Source of the DNA: Flavobacteriaceae bacterium
GTDB lineage: Bacteria; Bacteroidota; Bacteroidia; Flavobacteriales; Flavobacteriaceae
DNA length: 64,000 nucleotides
Direction: 5' to 3'
NCBI GenBank assembly: GCA_018402135.1
Contig: JAGYJF010000002.1
Coordinates: 248,001 to 312,000 of the forward strand
This document shows positions 7,373-15,255 of this stretch, one piece after another. Numbering within the stretch: the first letter of the stretch is position 1; each line of letters opens with the position of its first letter. A program made the position numbers and the translations under genes. The notes below the pieces were generated by a model, which worked only from the letters and a program-made list of their open reading frames with translations, had not been told where the DNA came from and did not search any database.

Positions 7373-8198
7373 GGCACAATAGTTTAATTTCGTTTAATAT
7401 TTTTTGTTTTCGAGTTTCCGAAATGCCTAAATGATCTAAATAAAATTTATCGTTTATCAGGTCTTTACACAGCACCACATTTCTACTCAGCAAAAACTGT
7501 TTTTCCCTTTGGGTTAATAAGGTAGAAACCGTTACAGGATATAAACTCAAGGCATCTATACGATCACGAAGTGCATTGCCATATGGGAAATCCCAACTCA
7601 ACAGATAAATGCCTTCGCACTCGGCATAGTCGTGTGCATCTTTGGTAAAACGTGCATTGGTAACAATCCACGCAGGTTCTAAATGACCCTCTTTAAAGTC
7701 CCATCGAGCCTTTATATCTTGATAACGCGCCTGAATGTACAAAGGGATTTTAACATCGCAGGTGCCACCAAGTTCACTTTTAAATTTGCATTCTGCCAAT
7801 ATGGTTTGGTTGTTTTTAACAGCGACAACATCAACTTCGTGTTGTACACATTTACCTTGCAAAAATTCACCAACCTTGCAGTTATAACCACTTTGGGTTA
7901 ATATGGCGCTTATAAAATGTTCAAAAGGAAATCCCGTTGGACCCAATTCAAAAATGGCCTTTTTGAGTTTGTATTTTGAAGCGAAATAACTTTTTTTCGC
8001 TTTTAACATGGCAAAGGCACGGTTGTATATTTCCTTGGTAGAAATGCCGTGGTAAAGTTCCTTTTCTACTTTGTTAGCAACTTCATTAATGGTAGCCTCG
8101 TCGGCATCGGAGCGTTTTAAAGATTCAATCAATCGCTCTTTAGAAAACGGTACCACATCTCCGGAGTATTTAGTTATATGAAGCTTTTTTTTCGCCAT
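7365..8198 (-). CDS. ATP-cone domain / Mrr-like restriction endonuclease fusion
   Basis: The 277 residues combine an N-terminal ATP-cone (about 5-90; ITKYSGDVVPFSKERLIESL), the nucleotide-sensing module of ribonucleotide reductases and NrdR, with a PD-(D/E)xK nuclease domain of the Mrr type (about 88-215). The expected catalytic residues are present: Asp123 in HEVDVVAV and Glu136-x-Lys138 in AECKF. A C-terminal segment of about 50 residues (TLLTQREKQFLLSRNVVL) may be a helix-hairpin or DNA-contact unit. The gene is 20 bases after a universal stress gene and overlaps the beta-CASP gene. The architecture suggests a nuclease whose activity depends on nucleotide levels; this is inference. Confidence 0.85.
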   Translation of the reverse strand: MAKKKLHITKYSGDVVPFSKERLIESLKRSDADEATINEVANKVEKELYHGISTKEIYNRAFAMLKAKKSYFASKYKLKKAIFELGPTGFPFEHFISAILTQSGYNCKVGEFLQGKCVQHEVDVVAVKNNQTILAECKFKSELGGTCDVKIPLYIQARYQDIKARWDFKEGHLEPAWIVTNARFTKDAHDYAECEGIYLLSWDFPYGNALRDRIDALSLYPVTVSTLLTQREKQFLLSRNVVLCKDLINDKFYLDHLGISETRKQKILNEIKLLCHV

Positions 8199-8218
8199 AT
8201 TTAGTGGTTTAAGATCTA

Positions 8219-9067
8219 TTATTCATGTAGCACCAAAATTGGCACACGCGAGTAAAATGCAATTTGTTTGACTAAGGGTCTGCTTAAAATACTACCAAAA
8301 AAGAGGTGTTTTTTATTGAGAAAACACACCATATCACTTTCCCTGCTTTCAATAAAACAATTAATACCGCTTAAAACCTCTTGATGGCGAAGTTGCTTAT
8401 AACTTGTTTTACAATCGTAAAGCAAGTCTAATAAGTTAGTTTTAATCTTAATTTGATCTTCTGAAAGTGTGGTATCACCATCTTTAGAAATATGTAATAC
8501 TTTGATTTCAGCATTGCATCTTTGAGCCAAAAACTTGAGTACACTCAAATTATCATCAGAAAAGCGTGACTTAAACTTAGACGGGAACACGATTTCCGTT
8601 GGTTGTTTAATTTCAGCAACCAAGGGAATTACCATAACGGGGCATTGCCGTACTTTTTCCATAACATTCACCGCCACACTGCCGTAAACGGCTTCGCTGG
8701 TATTTGAAGTTCCTTGAGTACCCATAATTACAAGATTGATGTGGTGCGCGGCCATGTAGTCTTTTATAACATCTAAGGGTTCACCACAAATGGCTTCGCA
8801 AGTCACCTTATGCATTTTTTGATTCACAGGCTTTAGGGCCATCATATCTAAAACCTTAGCTAGGTTATCTTCAGCTTCGGATTTGGCAGTTTCATAGTCT
8901 TCTTCACCTGGCTCGGGATTCATAAAAAACCCCATCCCATCCGAAAATCCAAAAGCATTGATAAGATGTATATTACAATGGTGGTTTTTTAACAAAACCA
9001 ATGCATACTGAACAGCCTGCCATGCGTTTCTGGAAAAATCTGTTGGGATGAGAATATTGGAAATCAT
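8219..9067 (-). CDS. Tandem-domain universal stress protein
   Basis: Residues 1-150 form a UspA domain with the N-terminal ILIPTDFS strand and the ATP-binding signature (VIMGTQGTS..EAVYGS). The second domain (about 150-282) has the same fold by its start (EIVFPSKFKS) and end (VPILVLHE), but the glycine-rich nucleotide loop is replaced by a LFFGSILSRPLVKQI stretch, so only one ATP site is likely. UspA proteins aid survival under starvation, oxygen limitation and oxidative stress. It is the third of three adjacent usp genes, nine bases after its neighbour, in the operon that begins at 11250. Confidence 0.92.
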   Translation of the reverse strand: MISNILIPTDFSRNAWQAVQYALVLLKNHHCNIHLINAFGFSDGMGFFMNPEPGEEDYETAKSEAEDNLAKVLDMMALKPVNQKMHKVTCEAICGEPLDVIKDYMAAHHINLVIMGTQGTSNTSEAVYGSVAVNVMEKVRQCPVMVIPLVAEIKQPTEIVFPSKFKSRFSDDNLSVLKFLAQRCNAEIKVLHISKDGDTTLSEDQIKIKTNLLDLLYDCKTSYKQLRHQEVLSGINCFIESRESDMVCFLNKKHLFFGSILSRPLVKQIAFYSRVPILVLHE

Positions 9068-9076
9068 AACATAACA

Positions 9077-9931
9077 TTAAGAGGATTGGTTTTTGAACGA
9101 CGGTATCACCAACAACGGGATTTCTAAATGGAGTCCGATTTTATTAACGAATGGTCTAAAGAATAAATTCTCGAAAAACGACTTTTTATTATTTATTAGC
9201 ACTAACAAATCGATACCATTCTTTTTAATAAACACATTTATAGCATTTTCAAGACTTTCGTCTCTATGATCGTGAAATTTGAAGTTGGTATCGCTAAGCA
9301 TGGTTTCAAGCATATTTTTACGACGGAGGTTTTTGTAAGACAACTCATAGCCAAAGGACACGTGTAAAATATTGAGCATTGATTTATTAGAGTTAACGAT
9401 ATCCGTAATAGTACTGACGTGTTGGTCTTTAAAGTCAACACCATAATCCGATGGGAACAACACTGACTTAGGAGGATTTGCTTTAAAATTTTCTGGTACA
9501 GCAATTAAAGGGCATTTGGCATTGTTAAGCGTGTGCACGGTATTGGTGCCAAATACAATTTCGGAAGCACCAGTAGCACCTTTGGTACCCATTACAATAT
9601 AATTGATGTTTAGTTTTTCAACTTGTTCTTTAATTTCATTGATTAAGGTGTTAAATGCCAAAATACTGGTTACCTCATGATTTTTATTTGGAAAGGTATT
9701 GAGCAGTTTTTGTTTTACCTTTTCAAGATTTTTTTCGGCAGTTTCTCTAATAATGTCGCTAAGTTCCAGCTGACTGGTGTTCATCATTACAAATTCAGTT
9801 TGATAAATCACAGGTGTATAGGTATGTAGCAAGTGAAATGTACATACATCGTTTTTAAAAACCTGAGCTGCATAGCTTATGGCGTTCCATGCATTTTCAG
9901 AAAAATCGGTGGGTAAGAGTATGTGTTTCAT
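9077..9931 (-). CDS. Tandem-domain universal stress protein
   Basis: This 284-residue protein has two UspA repeats. The first (1-150) has ILLPTDFS and the ATP-loop pattern MGTKGATGASEIVFGTNT. The second starts with SVLFPSDYG and ends IPLLVIP, but carries SFFENLFFRPFVNKI where the ATP loop should be. The family acts in the cytoplasm and binds nucleotides. The gene is 26 bases after its upstream paralogue and nine before the next. The three paralogues clearly differ in sequence, so the duplications are old. Confidence 0.92.
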   Translation of the reverse strand: MKHILLPTDFSENAWNAISYAAQVFKNDVCTFHLLHTYTPVIYQTEFVMMNTSQLELSDIIRETAEKNLEKVKQKLLNTFPNKNHEVTSILAFNTLINEIKEQVEKLNINYIVMGTKGATGASEIVFGTNTVHTLNNAKCPLIAVPENFKANPPKSVLFPSDYGVDFKDQHVSTITDIVNSNKSMLNILHVSFGYELSYKNLRRKNMLETMLSDTNFKFHDHRDESLENAINVFIKKNGIDLLVLINNKKSFFENLFFRPFVNKIGLHLEIPLLVIPSFKNQSS

Positions 9932-9957
9932 GATTTTTGAATTTAAAGTTATGTATT

Positions 9958-10806
9958 TTAATCCCGACGCATGTTTTGCATTGCCAAAAATGGAATTTTC
10001 ATATCAAGCGCTACCGCATCAATGGTAGAAGCGTATAAAATATCTTCTAAAAAACTATGACGGCTATTTACCATCACCAACATATCAGCATTGTGTTGCG
10101 TGCAATAGCTATTGATGCCTTCAACCACACTTTTGTTATGGACGTGTACAAATTGTGTTTCGTTTTTACACAAGGTATCTTCAATAAATTGTCGGTTTAC
10201 TTCTTGTCTTACCGAAAGCTGTTTAGATTTCGACACGTAAATCATATCAATCTCGGCACGGTAAGGTGCTGCCATTTCGCATAAAAGTTTTAATTCACGT
10301 CGTTTATAAGGTATGAGATAGTTGGTTGCGAACACAATTTTTTTTGGTTGTGTATAGTCGTAATTAACGGGAATCGCCAATACCGGACTGGCAACATAAC
10401 GCAGTACCTGAATGGTATTGCTGCCAAATAACTTAGATTTTTTATCGGTTACACCTTTAGTTCCCATCACGATAATATCGATATTGACCGTATCAACTAA
10501 AACATCAATACCGTCAACAATGCCGTGCTGGCTAGCAACTTGATGATAGGTATGGCGCGGGTTTGGCCAAATGGCTTTGACCTCCTCAATTAAAGCGTTT
10601 AACTTCTCGCAAGATTGTTGCCGCATAATTTCTATAACGTTTGATAAACTGTCACTTTTCAATAGTTCCTGATCCTTGTAAATATCGTCTTCAAAAGCGT
10701 TTAAAAAATAGACTTCGCTTTTATCGTATTTAAAAAGTTCAAGCGCATATTTAATCGCATTGAAGGCTGGTTTAGAAAAGTCGGTAGGAATTAATATTTT
10801 TCTCAT
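9958..10806 (-). CDS. Tandem-domain universal stress protein
   Basis: The 282 residues start ILIPTDFSKPAFNAIKYAL and include the ATP-binding motif MGTKGVTDKKSKLFGSNT in the first UspA domain. The second domain begins KIVFATNYL and has lost the glycine loop. Unlike its three paralogues here it also lacks the FF..ILxRPxV segment, with SFLEDILYASTIDAV in that place. It is the first usp of the operon, 57 bases after the small membrane protein gene. No separate promoter is evident in that gap, so it is probably driven from upstream of 11250. Confidence 0.92.
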   Translation of the reverse strand: MRKILIPTDFSKPAFNAIKYALELFKYDKSEVYFLNAFEDDIYKDQELLKSDSLSNVIEIMRQQSCEKLNALIEEVKAIWPNPRHTYHQVASQHGIVDGIDVLVDTVNIDIIVMGTKGVTDKKSKLFGSNTIQVLRYVASPVLAIPVNYDYTQPKKIVFATNYLIPYKRRELKLLCEMAAPYRAEIDMIYVSKSKQLSVRQEVNRQFIEDTLCKNETQFVHVHNKSVVEGINSYCTQHNADMLVMVNSRHSFLEDILYASTIDAVALDMKIPFLAMQNMRRD

Positions 10807-10863
10807 GATTTTATATTTTTTGATACGATGGAAATTTTATTTACAGGAACACTAAATTCTTTT

Positions 10864-11250
10864 CTAATACGGGACTACCTCATAGGCCATATTCAGTAGA
10901 AAAATTCCAATTAAAAATAGCAGTGTATAGACCACTTGTACAAACTTCACGTTTAGCTTTATTAAAAGTTTTACGGTGGCTTGTGGTATCACAAATAACG
11001 CCAAGCCTATAAATAGTGCAATCCATCCGAAAGCTGTTATTAAAAATGACCAACTAGGTTCCCAAACATTGTACAACAAAATATTAACCAGACCAATAAT
11101 AATGGCAAGAAATGATACCGTAAATCTGAATTTTTCATCCTTTAAATCTTGAAATATTTGTTTAATGCGTAATGGTTTTAAACTTAACAGCGCAAAGAAA
11201 ATAAGAAGGTACCAACCCCAAAATTTCGTAAGTATTAACAAAGTTTCCAT
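10864..11250 (-). CDS. Small four-helix membrane protein, first gene of the stress operon
   Basis: This 128-residue protein is made up almost entirely of four hydrophobic segments (about 8-25, 45-62, 70-88 and 105-122) joined by short charged loops such as LKDEKFR. It is an inner-membrane protein without recognisable motifs. It leads the minus-strand operon with three universal stress genes, a nuclease and a beta-CASP hydrolase. The palindrome TGATATTTATCA lies 101-112 bases before its ATG, and a near-consensus -7 element TAGTTTCG is at 11309-11316. Its role is unknown; a stress link follows only from its operon. Confidence 0.75.
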   Translation of the reverse strand: METLLILTKFWGWYLLIFFALLSLKPLRIKQIFQDLKDEKFRFTVSFLAIIIGLVNILLYNVWEPSWSFLITAFGWIALFIGLALFVIPQATVKLLIKLNVKFVQVVYTLLFLIGIFLLNMAYEVVPY

Positions 11251-11308
11251 GATGTTCGATTTAGTGATTGTTTAACTTAATTCAGGTATGAAGTTACGCA
11301 AAAAGCTC

Positions 11309-11316
11309 CGAAACTA
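11309..11316 (-). promoter_or_regulatory. Candidate -7 element TAGTTTCG of the stress operon
   Basis: One base differs from TAnnTTTG on the minus strand. It is 40.5 bases from the centre of the palindrome at 11351, about 11 bases more than at the other sites (one helical turn). This promoter is less certain than the one facing the other way. Confidence 0.35.
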
Positions 11317-11350
11317 TTATGACCTTGCTCATGTTTTAAATTAAGCACAC

Positions 11351-11362
11351 TGATATTTATCA
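11351..11362. promoter_or_regulatory. CRP/FNR-type palindrome TGATATTTATCA between divergent units
   Basis: It has the same half-sites, TGATA/TATCA, as at 3119 and 15194, and is 12-for-12 identical with the copy at 15194. It sits between the minus-strand stress operon and the plus-strand TerB-like gene and could control both. Toward the plus strand, TACTTTTA (11386-11393) lies exactly 29.5 bases from its centre, placing it near -41.5. Confidence 0.7.
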
Positions 11363-11385
11363 TTTAATTTAAACGCTAATTTTTA

Positions 11386-11393
11386 TACTTTTA
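11386..11393 (+). promoter_or_regulatory. Candidate -7 element TACTTTTA of TerB-like gene
   Basis: One mismatch to TAnnTTTG. The distance to the upstream palindrome matches that of the usp promoter at 15229. Confidence 0.45.
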
Positions 11394-11444
11394 AATGATT
11401 TTAAGATGGTTGCAACTGAAGTTTAACCTATAACTATCAATGAT

Positions 11445-11843
11445 ATGAAACCCTTACACACGATTACTTATAAACAGATAGGATATCTTTTTTATGCTGT
11501 TGCTGCAGCCGATAAAAACGTGGCACAGGCAGAGATTAAAACTTTAAAAAAACTGGTTAAACAACATTGGCTGCCCTTAGATGACAGCAATGATTTATAC
11601 GGGAGTGATGCGGCTTATCAAATTGAAATAGTTTTTGATTGGTTAAATGAGAATGAGCAATCCGCTTTAGATTGTTACAATAGTTTTCAGGATTATTACC
11701 GAGCGCATAACGGCATATTTACACAAACAATAAAAAACCTGATTTTAGATACGGCCGAAGCAATAGCCAATAGTTTTTCTGGAAAAAATAAATCGGAGCT
11801 AATGCTATTAGCTAAATTAAGCGTTTTATTTAAAGAGCATTAA
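11445..11843 (+). CDS. TerB-like helical protein
   Basis: The 132-residue cytoplasmic protein starts with a hydrophobic helix and AAADKNVAQAEIKTLKKLV, the A-x-A-D-x-x-[IV]-x-x-x-E pattern of TerB/tellurite-resistance-like helical bundles, which are thought to bind metal through acidic residues. No signal peptide is present. It is divergent from the stress operon and shares with it the palindrome at 11351; its own -7-like element is at the class II distance. It is therefore a probable member of the same regulon. The cellular role of such stand-alone TerB-like proteins in Bacteroidota is not known to me. Confidence 0.7.
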   Translation: MKPLHTITYKQIGYLFYAVAAADKNVAQAEIKTLKKLVKQHWLPLDDSNDLYGSDAAYQIEIVFDWLNENEQSALDCYNSFQDYYRAHNGIFTQTIKNLILDTAEAIANSFSGKNKSELMLLAKLSVLFKEH

Positions 11844-11932
11844 ATGCTTAATTGTTTTATTTGCACTTTAAAATAACATTAGTAATTTTAACGCTCGTAG
11901 TATTTCTATAACCTAATTTTCATCACATCAAC

Positions 11933-12703
11933 ATGAGTATAGGATTGGTATTATCGGGCGGTGGTATGCGCGGCGCGGCACATGTAGGCGTTATAAAAGC
12001 CCTTCAAGAACATAACATACCCATAAGCCATGTTTCTGGGGTGAGTGCCGGTGCTATTGTTGGTGCTTTGTTTGCCAAAGGGTTACAATGGGATGAGATA
12101 TTTAAATTTTTTAAATCGGTAAATGTGATGGATTACAAAAAGTACGCTTTTGGTAAGCCTGGGTTTATAGATATCGATAAATATTATACCATTTTAAAAA
12201 CTGTGTTCACAGATGATGATTTTGACCAACTCAAAATTCCGCTTTTTATCAATGCAACTAATATTATTAATGGTAATAATAAAACCTTCAGCAAAGGCCA
12301 ATTAATAAAACCGATTTTGGCTTCTGCCGCTTTTCCAGGTGTCTACACACCCGTTGAAATTAATCACAAGTACTATGTTGATGGTGGTGTTTTAGATAAC
12401 TTCCCAATAGATGCTATAAAGCACAAATGCGATAAATTAATTGGCGTGTATGTAAATCCATTTACCGAAATGAGTATTAAAGATTTAAAACATTCCTATA
12501 GTATTTTAGAACGTGCTTACCGTATAAAATCGGCCAAGGAAGATTTTCTTAAATTTGACTTTTTTAACCTTGTTGTTTGTCCAGATCAGCTTAACAACTA
12601 CGGAATTTTTGATAGCAGTAAAGTAGATGACATATTTAATCACGGTTATAACAAGGCAATTGAACTACTAACGGATGAGGTAATTTCGGAACTACAATCC
12701 TAG
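11933..12703 (+). CDS. Patatin-like phospholipase
   Basis: The 256-residue protein has all parts of a bacterial patatin: oxyanion loop GGGMRG (9-14), nucleophile elbow GVSAG (Ser38), and the dyad aspartate in DGGVLDNFP near residue 150. Patatins are serine-Asp acyl hydrolases of membrane lipids or lipid-like substrates. No signal peptide or transmembrane segment is visible, so it acts in the cytoplasm or at the inner face of the membrane. It is 89 bases after the TerB-like gene in the same direction and could be cotranscribed with it. Substrate unknown. Confidence 0.9.
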   Translation: MSIGLVLSGGGMRGAAHVGVIKALQEHNIPISHVSGVSAGAIVGALFAKGLQWDEIFKFFKSVNVMDYKKYAFGKPGFIDIDKYYTILKTVFTDDDFDQLKIPLFINATNIINGNNKTFSKGQLIKPILASAAFPGVYTPVEINHKYYVDGGVLDNFPIDAIKHKCDKLIGVYVNPFTEMSIKDLKHSYSILERAYRIKSAKEDFLKFDFFNLVVCPDQLNNYGIFDSSKVDDIFNHGYNKAIELLTDEVISELQS

Positions 12704-12827
12704 GCATTGACAGCTATTATTTTTACAAAATATTTTGGTAATCATCATTGGAATAACCACTCCGTAAATAGTGTTATCCGTTATAAATTAATTAAATTTA
12801 CGTCTCATTAATTTTATTACAAAATCC

Positions 12828-14072
12828 ATGTTACAAAATAACGAACCTATATTTCAAATGCTATTTGAAGCAGTTTCAGAAGGTGTTGTAGTTGTGGATT
12901 CCAATCAAGTAATAATTGCCACCAATCAGTCGGCCGATGTAATGTTTGGTTATGATGAAGGTGAATTAATCAATCAAAATTTATCGATTCTTATTCCTCA
13001 AAATTATCACCATTCGCATAAAGCGCACGTTTCCGGATTTATGGATAAAAATGAAAAGCGGCGCATGGGTATTGGTAGAGAAATCTTTGGGCAACATAAA
13101 GACGGTAGCAAATTTCCTGTAGAAGCAGGCTTGAATCCATTTGAATTTGATAATGAGCGTTACGTAATGGCTATTGTAATTGATATCAGTTTGCGCAAAG
13201 AACAAGAAGCTAAAATTCTTGAATTAAATGCCCATCTAGAAGAAAAAGTTAAAGAAAGAACAGCGGAATTGAGTCATTCGGTTGATGCCTTAAAAAATGT
13301 TAATCAGGCCTTAGAAGCTGAAAACAGAAAACGAATCAAGGCAGAGCAAAAGACCAAGGTAGCCCTCAAAAAAGAAAAGGAATTAAACGAACTTAAAACA
13401 CGCTTTTTATCCTTAGTTTCGCATGAATTTAAAACGCCGTTAAGCGGTATTTTAACCAGTACAATGTTATTGGCAAAATACCAACTAACGGAGCAACAAT
13501 TAAATAGAGATAAACATTTGAAAACCATAACTAATAAGGTGTATTACTTAAACAATATTCTCAATGATTTTTTGTCTATCGAAAAGTTCGAAACTGGAAA
13601 TATTCAATACAAATGCAGCGAATTTATTATCAGTAAAGTGGTGAACGAAGTGGTCTATAACGCCAATATGCTTTTAAAAGAAGGTCAGGAAATTATTTAT
13701 CCCGAAGACATTGAAGATTTGTCGCTTTACCAAGATGAAAAAACTATAGAATTAGCATTGTCTAATTTGCTAAACAACGCCATAAAATACTCGAAAGAAA
13801 ATACCGATATCAACATCGTAATAAAACAAGACAACGAAAACACAAGTTTTACCATTATAGACCGGGGTATTGGTATCCCTGAAAAGGAGCAAAAAAATAT
13901 TTTCAATCGGTATTTTAGGGCCGAAAACGCACTAAACGTTCAAGGTACTGGAATTGGATTAAATATTGTAAAAAGTCATATCGAAAATCTTGGTGGTAGT
14001 ATTTCTTTTCAAAGTGCAGAACAGATTGGATCTACATTTACCTTCATCGTTCCGAATGTATTCAAAAATTAA
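12828..14072 (+). CDS. Soluble PAS-domain sensor histidine kinase
   Basis: The 414 residues comprise a PAS domain (about 8-125), a coiled coil (126-190), a HisKA dimerisation domain with phospho-acceptor His199 in SHEFKTP, and a HATPase_c domain with NLLNNA (313-318), DRGIGI (345-350) and GTGIGL (373-378). There is no transmembrane segment, so it senses a cytoplasmic signal. In a hand alignment with FixL, anchored on GIGR, His64 falls at the haem-ligating histidine and Arg84 at the arginine that contacts bound oxygen, while a second FixL arginine is Gly70 here. Similar PAS sequences without proven haem are common, so haem binding is only a hypothesis. The cognate partner is almost surely the regulator 55 bases downstream. 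Confidence 0.9.
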   Translation: MLQNNEPIFQMLFEAVSEGVVVVDSNQVIIATNQSADVMFGYDEGELINQNLSILIPQNYHHSHKAHVSGFMDKNEKRRMGIGREIFGQHKDGSKFPVEAGLNPFEFDNERYVMAIVIDISLRKEQEAKILELNAHLEEKVKERTAELSHSVDALKNVNQALEAENRKRIKAEQKTKVALKKEKELNELKTRFLSLVSHEFKTPLSGILTSTMLLAKYQLTEQQLNRDKHLKTITNKVYYLNNILNDFLSIEKFETGNIQYKCSEFIISKVVNEVVYNANMLLKEGQEIIYPEDIEDLSLYQDEKTIELALSNLLNNAIKYSKENTDINIVIKQDNENTSFTIIDRGIGIPEKEQKNIFNRYFRAENALNVQGTGIGLNIVKSHIENLGGSISFQSAEQIGSTFTFIVPNVFKN

Positions 14073-14074
14073 TT

Positions 14075-14082
14075 TAACTTTG
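14075..14082 (+). promoter_or_regulatory. -7 element TAACTTTG before the regulator gene
   Basis: An exact TAnnTTTG match lies just after the kinase stop and 45 bases before the TTG start of the receiver-CRP gene. It would let the regulator be made independently of the kinase. No clear -33 is visible. Confidence 0.4.
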
Positions 14083-14127
14083 TAAGGCACCGTTTCATTT
14101 TAAATCATTTTTACTAAAATTATACTT

Positions 14128-15180
14128 TTGAAAACCATACTTTTAATAGAAGACGATCCAGTACTTAGAGAAAACACCCAAGAGCTTATTGAACTTTCTG
14201 GATACAACGTAATAGCTGCATCTAATGGAAAAATAGGAGTAGAGCAGGCTATCGACATCAAGCCAGATTTGATTGTTTGCGACATTATGATGCCCGAATT
14301 AGACGGCTATGGTGTGATTGAGAGTTTATCAAAAAATGATAGCACCAAACATATTCCGTTTATTTTTTTATCGGCCAAAACCGAGCGCCAAGATATTAGA
14401 AAAGGCATGAATTTGGGTGCAGACGATTATATTACCAAACCATTTACCGAAGACGAATTAATAAGCGCTATCGAAAGTAGGTTGGCTAAAATAGCGATTC
14501 TTAAAGATGCTCAAAACAGCATTACCTCGCAATCGAATAATCAACAAGATGGTTTAAGAAACCTGGAAGATTTAAAGAATTTTTTTGACGATAACGGCGC
14601 GATTTCTAATTATAAAAAAGGAGATTTAATTTTTGAGGAAGGTCAAAATTCGAATTATGTGTATCTCATTAGAAAAGGCGTGGTAAAAGCGCACAGTTTA
14701 GATGAAAATGGAAAAGAGCTCATTACATCAATTCATAAAGAAGATGATTTATTCGGCTATACCACGTTTAATACCAATGAACCTTATCAAAATTTTGCCA
14801 CCGCTATTGAAGACACCGAATTAGTTGGTGTTTCTAAAGCAGAACTTATTTCCTTACTCAATGACAATCACCATGTGGTGATGGATTTTTTAGATCTTTT
14901 GGCGAGCGATTTATCTGGCGCCAAGGAACAACTTCTTGAAATGGCCTACAGTTCTGTTACTAAAAAAACAGCTACTACCATCTTAAAATTTGCCGATAAA
15001 CTCAACAAAAAGCCCAATGAACCTATTAAGATCTCTCGTAATGATTTAGCCAGTGTTGCTGGTATTGCAACCGAGACCTTAATTAGAACTATTTCGAGTT
15101 TTAAAAAAGAAGGCATTATCGAAATTGATGGTAGAAATATTAAAATCCTTGATTTAGAAAGACTTCAAAATATTGAGTGA
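14128..15180 (+). CDS. Response regulator fused to CRP/FNR-type DNA-binding domain
   Basis: The 350-residue protein joins a receiver (1-120; acidic pocket Asp9/Asp10, phospho-Asp52 in VCDIMMP, Ser82, Lys104) to a cyclic-nucleotide-fold domain (about 145-250) and a Crp-type winged helix (about 270-345). The recognition helix reads ATETLIRTI; Glu316 and Arg320 occupy the places that contact TGA half-sites in CRP and FNR. There is no N-terminal cysteine cluster, so it is not an iron-sulphur FNR; input should come by phosphorylation from the adjacent kinase. The start is a TTG, and the receiver begins at once (KTILLIEDD). I infer that it binds the TGATA-NN-TATCA palindromes at 3119, 11351 and 15194. 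Confidence 0.93.
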   Translation: MKTILLIEDDPVLRENTQELIELSGYNVIAASNGKIGVEQAIDIKPDLIVCDIMMPELDGYGVIESLSKNDSTKHIPFIFLSAKTERQDIRKGMNLGADDYITKPFTEDELISAIESRLAKIAILKDAQNSITSQSNNQQDGLRNLEDLKNFFDDNGAISNYKKGDLIFEEGQNSNYVYLIRKGVVKAHSLDENGKELITSIHKEDDLFGYTTFNTNEPYQNFATAIEDTELVGVSKAELISLLNDNHHVVMDFLDLLASDLSGAKEQLLEMAYSSVTKKTATTILKFADKLNKKPNEPIKISRNDLASVAGIATETLIRTISSFKKEGIIEIDGRNIKILDLERLQNIE

Positions 15181-15193
15181 TTTTTTAAGTAGC

Positions 15194-15205
15194 TGATATT
15201 TATCA
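15194..15205. promoter_or_regulatory. CRP/FNR-type palindrome TGATATTTATCA before usp
   Basis: A perfect palindrome is 14 bases past the regulator stop. Its centre is 29.5 bases from an exact -7 element (15229-15236). If transcription starts about five bases after that element, the operator is centred at -41.5, the classical position for an activator of the CRP/FNR family. Confidence 0.75.
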
Positions 15206-15228
15206 TTTTTTAAGGTAAACTTCCTATA

Positions 15229-15236
15229 TATTTTTG
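15229..15236 (+). promoter_or_regulatory. -7 element TATTTTTG of the usp gene
   Basis: Exact TAnnTTTG match, 20 bases before the ATG at 15256. No -33 element is apparent, as expected for an activator-dependent promoter. Confidence 0.65.
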
Positions 15237-15255
15237 TTGCGTAACAGAGATATAA

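Noticed and set aside
14123..14130. Exact TACTTTTG -7 match before the regulator
   Set aside because: It overlaps the TTG start codon of the receiver domain, whose first residues are needed for the fold; the match at 14075 is better placed.
14128..15180. Regulator as an iron-sulphur FNR oxygen sensor
   Set aside because: There is no N-terminal cysteine cluster; the N-terminus is a receiver domain.
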